Of a DNA stretch of 64,000 nucleotides, positions 48,538 to 58,809 are shown one piece after another; the stretch's first letter is position 1, and each line of letters begins with the position of its first letter. This DNA is from an uncultured Prochlorococcus sp. (GTDB taxonomy: Bacteria > Cyanobacteriota > Cyanobacteriia > PCC-6307 > Cyanobiaceae). The stretch is taken from assembly GCA_902627325.1 (NCBI GenBank), contig CACOIM010000001.1:1-64000 (forward strand), read 5' to 3'. The position numbers were made by a program, and so were the translations under genes. The notes beneath the pieces were generated by a model that did no database searches, had not been told where the DNA came from, and saw only the letters and a list, made by a program, of their open reading frames with translations.

Positions 48538-49734
48538 ATGGATACTCAAGCTGTAAAACATGCCATACAACATTCGGGGAGGTATAACCGAAGAGGATTT
48601 GAGTCCCCTACCCAACGTGCCAAAGCTTTAGGAGAATCATATCAAAGTAATCTAATAGCCTCTATAAGAGAAAATAATTTTACTTATCAGGAAGGACGTT
48701 TAAAAATTCAATTAGCTAAATCTTTTGGATTTTGTTGGGGAGTGGAGAGGGCTGTTGCTATGGCATATGAAACAAGGAGACATTATCCAAAGGAAACTAT
48801 ATGGATGACTAACGAGATAATTCATAACCCATCTGTAAACAATCATTTAAGTAGGATGAACGTTAAAATAATTTCTGCAAAAAATGGTATTAAAGATTTT
48901 TCTGCTGTTTCTCATGGAGATGTTGTGATCTTGCCGGCTTTTGGAGCTACAGTTCAAGAGATGCAATTATTACATGAAAAGGAATGTCATATTATTGATA
49001 CAACTTGTCCATGGGTATCTAAGGTCTGGCATACAGTTGAAAAACATAAAAAACATACTTTTACCTCTATTATTCATGGAAAATATAAGCACGAGGAAAC
49101 GTTAGCTACTAGATCTTTTGCTGGAGATTATCTAGTGGTATTTGATCTAGAAGAAGCGGAATATGTAGCAAATTATATCCTTGGAAATGGAGATAGAGAT
49201 CATTTCTTACAGAAGTTCTCTAAAGCTTTTTCGAATGGATTTGATCCTGATATCCATCTTGAGAGAGTAGGTGTTGCTAATCAAACTACAATGCTTAAAA
49301 GTGAAACAGAGGAAATTGGTAAGTTATTTGAAAAAACTATGTTAAAAAAATTTGGTCCTGCCAATATTAATGATCATTTCTTAGCCTTTAATACTATTTG
49401 TGATGCAACCGAAGAAAGACAAGATGCTATGTTCTCTCTGGTTGATGAAGATTTAGATATATTAGTTGTCATTGGAGGTTTTAATTCCTCAAATACTACT
49501 CATTTGCAGGAAATAGCCATAACAAATAATATTGAATCATTTCATATAGATACCCCAGATAGAATTTCTGTTGAGAATAATTCAATTTGTCATAAACCTC
49601 TTGAGTCAGAATTGGTACTGAAAAAAGATTTTATTCCAGATGGAGAACTAACAGTTGGAATTACATCCGGAGCTTCAACCCCAGATAAGGTTGTAGCAGA
49701 TGTAATTGAAAAACTAATTAAAATAACAAATTAG
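48538..49734 (+). CDS. ispH: 4-hydroxy-3-methylbut-2-enyl diphosphate reductase
   Basis: A 398-aa IspH (LytB) of the longer cyanobacterial/plant type. It is the last MEP-pathway enzyme, giving IPP and DMAPP for carotenoids and the chlorophyll tail. The three iron-sulfur cysteines are in [20 protein letters not shown] and [10 protein letters not shown]. The N-terminal extension of about 60 residues is typical of this type. Confidence 0.96.
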   Translation: MDTQAVKHAIQHSGRYNRRGFESPTQRAKALGESYQSNLIASIRENNFTYQEGRLKIQLAKSFGFCWGVERAVAMAYETRRHYPKETIWMTNEIIHNPSVNNHLSRMNVKIISAKNGIKDFSAVSHGDVVILPAFGATVQEMQLLHEKECHIIDTTCPWVSKVWHTVEKHKKHTFTSIIHGKYKHEETLATRSFAGDYLVVFDLEEAEYVANYILGNGDRDHFLQKFSKAFSNGFDPDIHLERVGVANQTTMLKSETEEIGKLFEKTMLKKFGPANINDHFLAFNTICDATEERQDAMFSLVDEDLDILVVIGGFNSSNTTHLQEIAITNNIESFHIDTPDRISVENNSICHKPLESELVLKKDFIPDGELTVGITSGASTPDKVVADVIEKLIKITN

Positions 49735-49820
49735 TCATTTAATCAATTTAGGTATAATTTTTTTTATTTTTTCCTAAAGAAGTACTTTATTATTTAGAAT
49801 ATTGTAAAAATCTATGTAGT

Positions 49821-50381
49821 ATGGAAGACACAACACTCCCTGAACAAAATTCAACAGCCAAAATGAACTCTTCAAAAGCTCCTCAAAAAGTAGAAGTTGT
49901 AGTTGCTAATCCCTCAGGGAATCCTGAGGTGAATATCCTTGGAGAATTATCAATTTTTATACTAAGAATTGGTTTTAGTTTATTAATGGTCCATCATGGT
50001 TTAGAAAAGTTACAAGATCCTCAAGGCTTTGCTGAATTTGTAGTTGGTAAGTATTTTCCTTTCTTACCAGGAGATCCAGTTATTTGGACATTTGGTGCAG
50101 CAATTACACAATTGGTTTGCCCATTAGGATTGGCATTGGGAGTTTTCGCTCGACTATCAGCTTTAGGTCTCTTCTCTACGATGGCTTTTGCGCTATATTT
50201 TCATATGCTTGATACAGGTTTAGAGGGATTCCCTCTCGCGGTTGTTGAGGGTCATAATTATGCATTTGAATTATCCTTCATCTATGGTGCTATTTCTCTG
50301 TATTTTTTGTGTGCTGGACCTGGAAGACTAGCCTTATTTAGGAAAACAAATAAAATTACTTATTATCCTAAGACTAATTAA
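49821..50381 (+). CDS. DoxX-family membrane protein
   Basis: A 186-aa protein with a polar N-terminus of about 40 residues and four hydrophobic segments of the DoxX type (LRIGFSLLMVHHGLEKL, AAITQLVCPLGLALGVFARLSAL). DoxX proteins are small oxidoreductase-associated membrane subunits; no function can be assigned here. It converges with purH with one base between the stops. Confidence 0.85.
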   Translation: MEDTTLPEQNSTAKMNSSKAPQKVEVVVANPSGNPEVNILGELSIFILRIGFSLLMVHHGLEKLQDPQGFAEFVVGKYFPFLPGDPVIWTFGAAITQLVCPLGLALGVFARLSALGLFSTMAFALYFHMLDTGLEGFPLAVVEGHNYAFELSFIYGAISLYFLCAGPGRLALFRKTNKITYYPKTN

Positions 50382-50382
50382 T

Positions 50383-51936
50383 TCAATGTAAAAAATGTCT
50401 TCTATTAGTGAAAATCATAGAGATACCAAACTTATTACACATATCAATTGATTCTTTGTCTCTTACACTTCCACCTGGTTGAATAATAGATTTAATCCCA
50501 AATTTATTTGCAATTTTTACAGAATCTGAGAATGGGAAAAAGCCATCACTAGCTAAAACAGCACTATTAGATTTATCTTTTGATGAATCTAAAGCAATTT
50601 TAGCAGCACCTACTCTATTCATTTGTCCTGCGCCGATTCCTATCGTTGTTAGATCTTTTGCAATTACTATCGCATTTGATTTCACATGCTTACAGATTTT
50701 CCAAGCAAATTTTAAGTCATTAAATTCTTCAGTTGAAGGTCTCATTTGTGTTACGAATGACCACTCATTCTCTGGATCAATTTTATTATCATTCTCTTGC
50801 TCAAGGATGCCTCCTAATATTGATTTAAATGTTGATTTGTTATCTACTTTTATATTCTCTTTATTTAATTTAAGTAATCTTAAATTCTTTTTTTTATTTA
50901 ATATCTCCAATGCCTCTTTATCAAAAGATGGTGCTACGACACATTCAAGAAAAATATTTGCGAGTAATTCAGCAGCTTTAAAATCTACGTTATTATTAAA
51001 AGCTACAATCCCACCAAATGCACTAGTGCTATCACAATCTAAGGCTTTTCTAAAGGCATCTGATGGAGAATTTGCTAATGCTGCCCCGCAAGGATTATTG
51101 TGCTTTAATATCACCGCTGCATTAATTTGTTGTGGAGGATTTTGCTTTTGTTCATAATCAAATTCTAAGACAGTTGAAAGAGCAGATTCAAGGTCGAGTA
51201 AGTTGTTATAACTTAATTCCTTCCCCTGTAATTGTTTTGCGGCATTCCAGCCCATATCATTTAAACCATACCAAGTTGCTTTTTGATGAGGATTTTCTCC
51301 GTATCTTAAATTTCTTAAGAAAGGGAATGTTCTTATATGAATATTACTTTCTAATTTCTTTTCTTTGGCTATCCAATTTGATATTGCCGCGTCATAACTT
51401 GCAGTATGTTCAAAGGCTTTTAAAGCTAACTCTGTTTTATATGAACTTAAAAGACTTCCTTTCCTTAATTCATCAATAAATTGGTCGTATTGATTATAGT
51501 CAACAAGGACTGAAACATCTTGATGATTCTTGGCAGCAGACCTTATCATTGAGGGACCCCCAATATCAATATTTTCAATTGCCTCTTCCCAGCTGCAATT
51601 GGCTTCAATTTTTTTTTGGAAAGGATATAAATTTACAACTACAAGATCAATTAAATCAATATTATGGTTCTCAATATCATTTAAATGAATTTTATTAGAT
51701 CTTTTTGCTAAAATCCCACCGTGAATTCTTGGGTGTAAAGTTTTTACTCTGCCTTCAAGTATTTCTGGAGAATTTGTAAATTCGGAAACTTTGATGACTG
51801 GAATTTTTGCTTCTTCAAGGTGTTTTGCTGTCCCTCCACTTGATAGAATCTTATAACCAAATTCCTTTACTAAAACTTTTGAAAAATCGATGATGTTCGT
51901 TTTATCTGAAACACTAATCAAAGCTAAAGGAGACAT
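50383..51936 (-). CDS. purH: AICAR transformylase / IMP cyclohydrolase
   Basis: A 517-aa bifunctional protein carrying out the last two steps of IMP synthesis. The N-terminal cyclohydrolase has LISVSDKTNI and ILSSGGTAKHLEE; the C-terminal transformylase has RYGENPHQKATWY, KHNNPCGAA and IGAGQMNRVGAAKIA. It is divergent from the esterase gene, 32 bp away. Confidence 0.97.
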   Translation of the reverse strand: MSPLALISVSDKTNIIDFSKVLVKEFGYKILSSGGTAKHLEEAKIPVIKVSEFTNSPEILEGRVKTLHPRIHGGILAKRSNKIHLNDIENHNIDLIDLVVVNLYPFQKKIEANCSWEEAIENIDIGGPSMIRSAAKNHQDVSVLVDYNQYDQFIDELRKGSLLSSYKTELALKAFEHTASYDAAISNWIAKEKKLESNIHIRTFPFLRNLRYGENPHQKATWYGLNDMGWNAAKQLQGKELSYNNLLDLESALSTVLEFDYEQKQNPPQQINAAVILKHNNPCGAALANSPSDAFRKALDCDSTSAFGGIVAFNNNVDFKAAELLANIFLECVVAPSFDKEALEILNKKKNLRLLKLNKENIKVDNKSTFKSILGGILEQENDNKIDPENEWSFVTQMRPSTEEFNDLKFAWKICKHVKSNAIVIAKDLTTIGIGAGQMNRVGAAKIALDSSKDKSNSAVLASDGFFPFSDSVKIANKFGIKSIIQPGGSVRDKESIDMCNKFGISMIFTNRRHFLH

Positions 51937-51968
51937 TAAAAAAAATATTAATTACTTAAGAATATAAA

Positions 51969-52583
51969 ATGAAATCTTTAATGAATCATGAATATGTGTC
52001 GATTGGCTCTCAAAACTCTACACATAGGATTATCTTACTTCATGGTTGGGGAGCCGATGAAAATGATCTTCTGCCAATAGGAAAGGCAATTATTCAAGAT
52101 TTATGCTTTCATTTTGAAATAATTTCTCTTAAAGCTCCAACTCCATGTTCTAATAATCTTGGATGGCAATGGTATAGTTTATTCCCTCCCAATTGGAATG
52201 AAGCTGAGATCGCTTTAGATAAATTGTTGGAGACCTTAAAAGAGTTTGATAAGAATGGAATTTCTCTAAAAAAAACTATACTATTAGGTTTCTCGCAAGG
52301 TGCTGCGATGGCTCTAAATGCTGGCTTGAAATTAGATTTTGGTTTGGTTATTTCATGTAGTGGCTATCCCCATCCCAGATGGAATCCTATAAGAAACAAT
52401 CCAGTTTTAATTAGTCATGGTTTGCAAGATAATGTAGTCCCTATTGATGCATCTAGAGAGATTTCAATACAACTTAAGAACAATAAGATTTCAAATACCA
52501 AACTTTATGAATATAACTGCTCACATTCAATTCATCCAGATTTTATTGAGGTTATACGCTTAAAGATTAAGGAATTATTTTAA
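51969..52583 (+). CDS. Alpha/beta-hydrolase, phospholipase/carboxylesterase family
   Basis: A 204-aa hydrolase with oxyanion region ILLHGWGADENDLLP, nucleophile elbow LGFSQGAAMALN, acid in HGLQDNVVPIDAS and catalytic histidine in CSHSIHP. It fits the small carboxylesterase/thioesterase family; the substrate is unknown. It overlaps the convergent DUF3155 gene by 4 bp. Confidence 0.87.
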   Translation: MKSLMNHEYVSIGSQNSTHRIILLHGWGADENDLLPIGKAIIQDLCFHFEIISLKAPTPCSNNLGWQWYSLFPPNWNEAEIALDKLLETLKEFDKNGISLKKTILLGFSQGAAMALNAGLKLDFGLVISCSGYPHPRWNPIRNNPVLISHGLQDNVVPIDASREISIQLKNNKISNTKLYEYNCSHSIHPDFIEVIRLKIKELF

Positions 52584-52948
52584 ACGAAAGCATATTCATA
52601 TTCTTCTATTTCTTCCCAGTCATCTGCAGATAGTTCCAATCCTTCAAATATTTTTTCCTCGCCAATCCCTTCCACTACTGTCTTCAGAGAGGGAAATAAA
52701 AAATGATTCTCTTCAGCATACTGTGCACTAAATAATCCTTTCTCTCCCCAAAAGAATCTGTCAGTTGTATGTTCGTTTCTCCTCACGTTAAAAACGCATG
52801 GAGCAGATAAGCCATTCTCAGCTATAAATCTTCTTGCTGCTGTTACTGGCTTTAGTTTACCAGTCTCAATATGATAAATAGGTACATGAGCCATTACTCT
52901 TTGACCGGCAAGCCTTCTTCTGCTAATTCTTTTCCTTTTTTTTGACAT
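52580..52948 (-). CDS. DUF3155-family protein
   Basis: A 122-aa cyanobacterial protein with a very basic N-terminus (KKRKRISRRRLAGQ), the conserved block RRNEHTTDRFFWGEKGLFSAQY and an acidic tail. Function unknown; the basic head suggests nucleic-acid or ribosome binding (inference). Its upstream region is shared with the Hik2-like kinase gene and contains a run of inverted repeats. Confidence 0.88.
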   Translation of the reverse strand: MSKKRKRISRRRLAGQRVMAHVPIYHIETGKLKPVTAARRFIAENGLSAPCVFNVRRNEHTTDRFFWGEKGLFSAQYAEENHFLFPSLKTVVEGIGEEKIFEGLELSADDWEEIEEYEYAFV

Positions 52949-53048
52949 TGATTGGGATCTCCATTAATTCTTAATGTTTTTTGATTAGTTTCCAAATTTA
53001 AAGATTAACTAATCAAGCTAGTTACTGAAATACACTTATAAGATACAT

Positions 53049-53121
53049 AGAGGACCCATCAACCTCTGATGTAGCATATTGATTATGAACATCTGTTCAT
53101 AGAGAGAATGACTTGTGTCAT
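53049..53121. promoter_or_regulatory. Cluster of perfect inverted repeats between DUF3155 and the Hik2-like kinase
   Basis: AGAGG/CCTCT (53049-53067, 9-nt loop), ATGAACA-TC-TGTTCAT (53085-53100) and ATGAC-TTGT-GTCAT (53108-53121) follow one another in a stretch less AT-rich than its flanks. They could be protein-binding sites (the second contains GAAC-N4-GTTC) or the stems of a small RNA. I cannot name a known element. Confidence 0.55.
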
Positions 53122-53210
53122 ACGTCACTAACAATCTTAATACTTTTTTCAGATTTTACAAGTTTTTTTTGAAAATTTCTCTAAAAAATTTTTTCTAACC
53201 AGTCTTTATT

Positions 53211-54350
53211 ATGAAACTTTCTGATAAATTCAAAGAACTAGTTTTGACCCAATTAGAGAGTTTCGGATGTTTTATGGGAGTGAATCAGCTAGTTGTTTAT
53301 ATTGCTTCTGCTAAGAAAGGAGAAAAAGCTAGTTTTGAATTGTTAGGTCAATGGCCCCAAAATGAAAGGTATCTTAAGCCAATCGCAGATGATCCTGAAT
53401 TAAAAGTATCATCGCCTAATAGAAGATGGTATCCGATACAAGATAAAGATATCTTATTTGGTGTTATTAGGGTCGAAACTGATTTTACGAGAGGGGAATG
53501 GCCATTAATACTCGATTCTCGACTTAAAGCTCTTTCAATTTCATTATCTAGAAGTTTTTCTATAGAAATTGATAGAGAAAAAAATGATAAAGAAATCAAT
53601 TATTTAAGAAGCCAGGTAGGTTTTATTATTCATCAACTGAGAAATCCTTTAGCAGCACTTAGAACTTATGCAAAATTATTAATGAAAAGGCTTGGTCCTG
53701 ATAGTGACTCATTAGAAATTATTGAAAGTATGTTGATAGAACAAAAACAAATAAATGCATATATTGGATCTTTTGAAAAATTAAATAAACCCATGCAGAT
53801 CCCTGCTGAAATTGGGGAAGAAAGACTTTTATTACCTCCTGATCTCAATGCGATAGAAAAAATTACCATAAAAGATCTTTTGACCCCAATTTTAGAAAGA
53901 GGTAAAGCCAATGCAAAATTACAGAATAAAAATTGGCATCAATCAATAGGATGGCCAGATTGGACAGAGATAAAGATAGATTCAAAATATAGATTAATTG
54001 CTGAAATCATTGCAAATCTGTTAGAAAATGCATGTAAATATACGGAAGAAAATGCTCAAATAGGAATATTATTTTTTCATTCTGGAATAATAGTTTTTGA
54101 TAATGGGAAGAAGATATCTGCAGAAGAAGGAGAAAAAATTTTCAGAAAGGGTTATCGAGGGATTTCCTCTAAAAATAAAGATGGTACTGGAGTTGGTCTT
54201 TTTTTGGCGAAAAAATTAGCTAAAAAAATTGGAGGTGATTTATATCTTCTTGAGAATCCCCAGGATAATCAGTTTATTAGCGAGGATAAAAATATAAAAA
54301 AAACTAATATTTTCTGTTTAAAATTACCTATAGAGCAATTGCGTAAATAA
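53211..54350 (+). CDS. Sensor histidine kinase, Hik2/CSK-like
   Basis: A 379-aa soluble kinase without membrane segments. The N-terminus (about 1-125) looks like a GAF-type domain. The H box IIHQLRNPLAALRTYAKLL (residues about 143-161), N box NLLENACKYT, G1 VFDNGK and G2 GTGVGLFLAKKLA form a complete catalytic core. The HQLRNPLAALRT wording is typical of Hik2, the cyanobacterial relative of chloroplast sensor kinase, which reports plastoquinone redox or salt state. No response regulator is adjacent. It overlaps the convergent cobS by 23 bp. Confidence 0.85.
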   Translation: MKLSDKFKELVLTQLESFGCFMGVNQLVVYIASAKKGEKASFELLGQWPQNERYLKPIADDPELKVSSPNRRWYPIQDKDILFGVIRVETDFTRGEWPLILDSRLKALSISLSRSFSIEIDREKNDKEINYLRSQVGFIIHQLRNPLAALRTYAKLLMKRLGPDSDSLEIIESMLIEQKQINAYIGSFEKLNKPMQIPAEIGEERLLLPPDLNAIEKITIKDLLTPILERGKANAKLQNKNWHQSIGWPDWTEIKIDSKYRLIAEIIANLLENACKYTEENAQIGILFFHSGIIVFDNGKKISAEEGEKIFRKGYRGISSKNKDGTGVGLFLAKKLAKKIGGDLYLLENPQDNQFISEDKNIKKTNIFCLKLPIEQLRK

Positions 54351-55101
54351 ATAACATAATAGTTTCAGTTAAAACAACGCTAGCTCCGCAAGTATCTCCA
54401 TTAACACCTCCTGTTTTATGACCTAACAATATAGGTATCCTCCATGCGAAAAACATGCCTATAATTAACAATAGAAGTTTCTTAAATAAAATAAAATAAG
54501 ATTCAACGAATATTAAATTATATGACCCTAATAAAATTAATATAAAAATAGATATTCGTGATTCTTTTTTTAATCCTCTCCAATATTTTTGGTGACTAAA
54601 AGATTTTCTTTTATAGTTAAAATATTTAAATTTATCTATGTATATGAGAGTTGATACTCTTCCCCAAAATAGACATATTGGCAAGACATTAAATATATTA
54701 TCTTGTATCTTAATTAAAGAAGCTAACTGTATTAGTGTTATATAGATAATTGCCTGTACTCCAAAAGCCCCTACCCTGCTATCTTTCATGGCTTTAATGA
54801 ATTTATCTTTTCCAGCGTATAAACCATCAAATGTATCCATTAAACCATCTATGTGAAGTCCTCCTGTTATGAAGAAACCACTAACAATGCAAATTGCTGC
54901 AGAGGCGAAAATTGGCCATGAATTATTTGTTAAGCCTGTGAATATGAGACATTGTACATAACCAATTAAAATTCCCAAAAGAGGTGCATATTGAGTAATA
55001 TTTTTAAATCTTGGATAGATTAGAGGTAACTTTGGGAAAATAGTGAAAAAAATCCAAGCACCTGCAAAGTCATTTAAGAAATATTTTTTGATAAGTTTCA
55101 A
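54328..55101 (-). CDS. cobS: Cobalamin synthase (adenosylcobinamide-GDP ribazoletransferase)
   Basis: A 257-aa polytopic enzyme joining adenosylcobinamide-GDP to the lower ligand in B12 (pseudocobalamin in picocyanobacteria) synthesis. FLTRLPV-like FFTIFPKLPL, the GGLHIDGLMDTFDG motif and KDSRVGAFG are diagnostic. TTG start. It is divergent from tgt across 66 bp. Confidence 0.94.
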   Translation of the reverse strand: MKLIKKYFLNDFAGAWIFFTIFPKLPLIYPRFKNITQYAPLLGILIGYVQCLIFTGLTNNSWPIFASAAICIVSGFFITGGLHIDGLMDTFDGLYAGKDKFIKAMKDSRVGAFGVQAIIYITLIQLASLIKIQDNIFNVLPICLFWGRVSTLIYIDKFKYFNYKRKSFSHQKYWRGLKKESRISIFILILLGSYNLIFVESYFILFKKLLLLIIGMFFAWRIPILLGHKTGGVNGDTCGASVVLTETIMLFIYAIAL

Positions 55102-55167
55102 AGAGATGTCTTTAGATAATAATAGGTTAAATTAGAAAAATATAATGACAAACTTTTAGTAGATATT

Positions 55168-56286
55168 GTGTTTAATTTTAAATCAATTTCTTTTTGTAGT
55201 TCGACAAATGCGAGAACTGGTATTTTTATGACCCCGCATGGTTCTGTTAAAACACCAAAGTTTATGCCGGTTGGAACTTTAGGCACAGTAAAAGGTTTGA
55301 GCTCAAATCAACTTAATTCTACAGATGCCACAATGATATTAGCGAATACTTTTCATTTGCATTTACAACCGGGAGAAAGAATTATTAAGGAATCTGGGGG
55401 TATTCACAAATTTATGAATTGGCACAAACCGGTACTAACAGATTCTGGAGGTTATCAGGTTTTTAGCTTGGCAAAATTAAATAAGATTTCTGACGAGGGA
55501 GTTAGCTTTAAGAATCCAAGAGATGGTAGTTATATTTTCCTTTCTCCTGAAAAAGTAATGGAAATTCAAATGGATATAGGATCTGATGTCTCAATGGCTT
55601 TTGATCATTGTCCTCCTCATACATCTACTGAAAATGATATTGAAGATTCATTACGAAGAACTAATGCTTGGCTAGAGAGATGTGTGAAGACTCATACGAG
55701 AAAGGATCAAGCACTTTTTGGAATAGTTCAAGGGGGTAAATATCCAAAATTAAGAGAATTTAGTGCAAAATTTGTTAGCTCATTTGATCTCCCTGGAATT
55801 GCGGTAGGCGGGGTTAGTGTAGGAGAGTCTACAGATGAAATTCATAATATAATAAACTTAGTTCCAAAATTTTTGCCACATAATATACCAAGATATTTAA
55901 TGGGTATAGGTTCTCTAAAAGAAATTTCAATTGCGATAGCAAAAGGTTTCGATTTGTTCGATTGTGTATTACCTACAAGACTAGGACGTCATGGAACAGC
56001 ATTCTTTAATGATGAAAGGTGGAATTTGCGGAATGCACGTTTTAGAGATGATTTTCGCCCAATTGATGAAACTTGTAAATGTGAAACATGTAAAAATTAC
56101 TCTCGCGCATATCTTCATCATTTAATCAGAAATAATGAATTATTGGGTTTAACGTTAATAAGCTTGCATAATATATCTCATGTCATACGATTTACTAATG
56201 CAATTTCAAAAGCAATCCAGGATAATTGTTTTACAATAGATTTCGCTCCTTGGAAAACATCCTCCATTGCTCATCATACGTGGTAA
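55168..56286 (+). CDS. tgt: tRNA-guanine transglycosylase
   Basis: A 372-aa Tgt that swaps guanine 34 for a queuosine precursor in GUN-anticodon tRNAs. [12 protein letters not shown] carries the catalytic aspartate, GGVSVGES lines the base pocket, and the zinc site is CKCETCKNY plus a downstream His. GTG start. psbK follows 33 bp downstream. Confidence 0.96.
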   Translation: MFNFKSISFCSSTNARTGIFMTPHGSVKTPKFMPVGTLGTVKGLSSNQLNSTDATMILANTFHLHLQPGERIIKESGGIHKFMNWHKPVLTDSGGYQVFSLAKLNKISDEGVSFKNPRDGSYIFLSPEKVMEIQMDIGSDVSMAFDHCPPHTSTENDIEDSLRRTNAWLERCVKTHTRKDQALFGIVQGGKYPKLREFSAKFVSSFDLPGIAVGGVSVGESTDEIHNIINLVPKFLPHNIPRYLMGIGSLKEISIAIAKGFDLFDCVLPTRLGRHGTAFFNDERWNLRNARFRDDFRPIDETCKCETCKNYSRAYLHHLIRNNELLGLTLISLHNISHVIRFTNAISKAIQDNCFTIDFAPWKTSSIAHHTW

Positions 56287-56319
56287 CGTCATATAGTAAT
56301 TAATTAATTTATTTTTAAG

Positions 56320-56460
56320 GTGTTGATTTTTTTTAATACATTTGCTGAACTTCCCGAAGCGTACAAAGCTTTTGCTCCAACAGTTGACGTTCTTCCTTTA
56401 ATCCCTTTATTCTTTTTTCTTCTAGTATTTGTATGGCAAGCTGCGGTTGGTTTTAAATAA
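56320..56460 (+). CDS. psbK: Photosystem II protein PsbK
   Basis: Not in the ORF track (46 aa). [22 protein letters not shown] and the single helix ending [10 protein letters not shown] are diagnostic of PsbK, which binds CP43. I start it at GTG 56320, preceded by TTAAGG; TTG at 56323 is the alternative. The tgt-psbK order is a conserved arrangement in marine picocyanobacteria as far as I recall. Confidence 0.95.
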   Translation: MLIFFNTFAELPEAYKAFAPTVDVLPLIPLFFFLLVFVWQAAVGFK

Positions 56461-56468
56461 TTAAATAA

Positions 56469-57473
56469 TTAAATAGCGCTTCCTAAGGGAATACTCTCTC
56501 CAGGATTTTCTACTGCATTTTCGATGAAATCTGCAATAATTAATGCTCTTGAAGCTTGTTCACCATCAACTTCTGGAGAATCTTTTCCCTGTACACATTT
56601 TAGAAAGTGCTCAAGTTCAGCATAAAGTGGTTCAATTGAAGTTGTACTAACCTCCTCTACAAAGCCATCGTTTCTATAAACTAATTCCCCGTGTTCTGCT
56701 GAATAAGATTCATTCGATTTTCGATATATTTGAAGATTATGGTTTAAGAAATCAGTCTCTACTAACCCATTTTGGCAGTGGGCACTTAAGCTCCTAATCT
56801 TCTTATGACTCATCTTGCTTGCTGTTAAATTTGCAATTACATTATTTTTAAAAACAAGTGTAGCGCTCACATAATCAATTAAACCCTCTTTATTTTTGCC
56901 TCCAACAGCAGATAATTTCTTTATTTTTGAATTAACTAATTCTAAAACCAAGTCTATATCATGAATCATTAGATCCATAACAACTGAGACATCATTGGCT
57001 CTGTCTGCATGTGGACTATGTCTTCTCGCTTCTAAGACAACAATTTTTTCATTATTTATTATTTTATTTAATTCTCTAAAAGCAGGATTAAATCTCTCAA
57101 TATGTCCAACTTGCAATAAACAATTTTTATCTTTAGAAACACTTATTAGAGATGCTGCTTCCTTTCTACTTGCTGCTATTGGCTTTTCAATAAGAACATG
57201 TACACCTGCTTTAAGCGCATCTAATCCAACTTGGTGATGTAATAAGGTTGGAACTGCTATACAAATTGCATCAACTCTAGATAGAAGTTGATGATAATCA
57301 CTATACCAATCGCATTGAAATTGCTCTTTAGCTAACTGTCCTCTTTGCTCATTGGGATCAGCTACACCAATTAAGTCTGCGTCTTTTAAAAGGCTGAGGA
57401 CTCTCGCATGATGCCATCCCATATTCCCTATGCCTATGACTCCAACCTTGACTGGATACGAGTCTAGTTTCAT
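56469..57473 (-). CDS. Gfo/Idh/MocA-family oxidoreductase
   Basis: About 334 aa. The N-terminal Rossmann domain has KVGVIGIGNMGWHHARVL, the sugar-dehydrogenase lysine motif is HVLIEKPIA, and GHIERFNPAF begins the C-terminal domain. Similar proteins oxidise UDP-sugars or inositols; the substrate is unknown. I use the ATG at 57473 rather than the track's TTG at 57482. Confidence 0.88.
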   Translation of the reverse strand: MKLDSYPVKVGVIGIGNMGWHHARVLSLLKDADLIGVADPNEQRGQLAKEQFQCDWYSDYHQLLSRVDAICIAVPTLLHHQVGLDALKAGVHVLIEKPIAASRKEAASLISVSKDKNCLLQVGHIERFNPAFRELNKIINNEKIVVLEARRHSPHADRANDVSVVMDLMIHDIDLVLELVNSKIKKLSAVGGKNKEGLIDYVSATLVFKNNVIANLTASKMSHKKIRSLSAHCQNGLVETDFLNHNLQIYRKSNESYSAEHGELVYRNDGFVEEVSTTSIEPLYAELEHFLKCVQGKDSPEVDGEQASRALIIADFIENAVENPGESIPLGSAI

Positions 57474-57516
57474 ATCTTGCAATTAATATTCATATTTTAT
57501 TATCATGCATAAAATG

Positions 57517-58791
57517 TCAACTTTTACTATCAATAAGATTTATTTTTACACGATCAATTCTAGGACCAGACATTGAAATTATTTCAAATTTTATATTTTT
57601 AAATTCTAAGATATCGCCAATTTTAGGAACCATTTGAAGTCTATCCAAAAGAAATCCAGCCAAGGTGTGATAGTCTTCTCCTTCTACAATTTCACAACCT
57701 AATTTTTTATTAATTTCAACAATTTCTGCTTTACCAGCAATTGACCATTTTTTTTGTGAATTATCTAACTGTTTCATAGCAACATTTAAAATATTATTTT
57801 GCATTTCATCTCCAACTATTTCTCCCGTTAGATCAGCTGCTGTTATTAAACCTTCTGTTCCCCCATGCTCATCTACAACAAGTAAAAATGGGTTGTAATC
57901 TCTAACCAGAGGTAAAATTTCAGCTAAAGAGCAAGTCTCTAATACCTTAGTAACTGGTAAAAGGAAAGGTTCTAATGATGTATCTGCTCCTAATTGACTT
58001 CTAGATATTGGTTTTGCTAAATAACGTAGATCTAAAACACCCAGAACATCATCTAAAGATTCTCCAATAACAAAGAATCTTGCATGACGAGATTTATCTA
58101 CTTTTTTCATAAGTTCAGAAAAAGTTATATCTTTTGGCAAGGTAACCATTTCAGATCTTGGGATCATAACTTCTTTAACTTGAGTATCTTTTAGAGCAAA
58201 AACACCCTCAATTATGTTTTTTTCATCAGGTTTTAATCCCGTAACATTATTTGTTTCAATAAGTGTTTCAAGCTCTCCCGCGGATAATCCAGAATTTAGA
58301 GAATCCCATTTATTATTTAATTTTAATAACCTTAAACATGCAGTTACGAAAAATTCAATTATCGAAATTGCAGGCTTCATTCCTTTCCTTACAGCTTCAA
58401 AAATAGTTGTTAATTTTAATGCGGCTGATTCAGGATTATTAATAACAATTGCTTTTGGAATAAGGCCAGAAACAAGTGTCGAAATGAAAACAATTATTAA
58501 AAATAAAGTAAGATCCAATAATCTATTTTTCAAAGAACTATCCTGCCAAAAATCTCTAGCAAGTCCATTACCTAGCCAACCGATTGCTATAAGCGAGATA
58601 GTGACTCCAAATTGAGATGATATTAACGATGATCTAAATCTCTTTTGAATTTTAAGTATTGAATTAGCTCCCTCCCTTTTTTCTTCTATTAACCTTAAAA
58701 CCTTACTAGGTCTTATTAATAATACTGAAAGTTCACTGGCTGCAAAAAAAGCAGGAAAAGCCAATAAAAATAAGATAAGTGTTATTTTCAT
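57517..58791 (-). CDS. CNNM/CorC-HlyC-family membrane protein with CBS domains
   Basis: A 424-aa protein: DUF21 membrane domain (about 1-140, with AASELSVLLIRPSKVLRL and LVSGLIPKAIVI), two CBS domains (about 195-320; VMIPRSEMVTLP, LLVVDEHGGTEGLIT) and a C-terminal CorC_HlyC domain (about 340-420). Such proteins act in Mg2+ or other cation handling. It lies just downstream of tRNA-Met on the same strand. Confidence 0.9.
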   Translation of the reverse strand: MKITLILFLLAFPAFFAASELSVLLIRPSKVLRLIEEKREGANSILKIQKRFRSSLISSQFGVTISLIAIGWLGNGLARDFWQDSSLKNRLLDLTLFLIIVFISTLVSGLIPKAIVINNPESAALKLTTIFEAVRKGMKPAISIIEFFVTACLRLLKLNNKWDSLNSGLSAGELETLIETNNVTGLKPDEKNIIEGVFALKDTQVKEVMIPRSEMVTLPKDITFSELMKKVDKSRHARFFVIGESLDDVLGVLDLRYLAKPISRSQLGADTSLEPFLLPVTKVLETCSLAEILPLVRDYNPFLLVVDEHGGTEGLITAADLTGEIVGDEMQNNILNVAMKQLDNSQKKWSIAGKAEIVEINKKLGCEIVEGEDYHTLAGFLLDRLQMVPKIGDILEFKNIKFEIISMSGPRIDRVKINLIDSKS

Positions 58792-58809
58792 GCAAAGCCA
58801 AGTATTTTA

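Noticed and set aside
51132-51479. 115-aa plus-strand ORF opposite purH
   Set aside because: Antisense of a conserved enzyme, with no independent features.
52949-53210. Known small RNAs (6S, SRP RNA, tmRNA, Yfr1) as explanation for the hairpin cluster
   Set aside because: I do not see their diagnostic sequences, such as the Yfr1 ACTCCTCACAC core.
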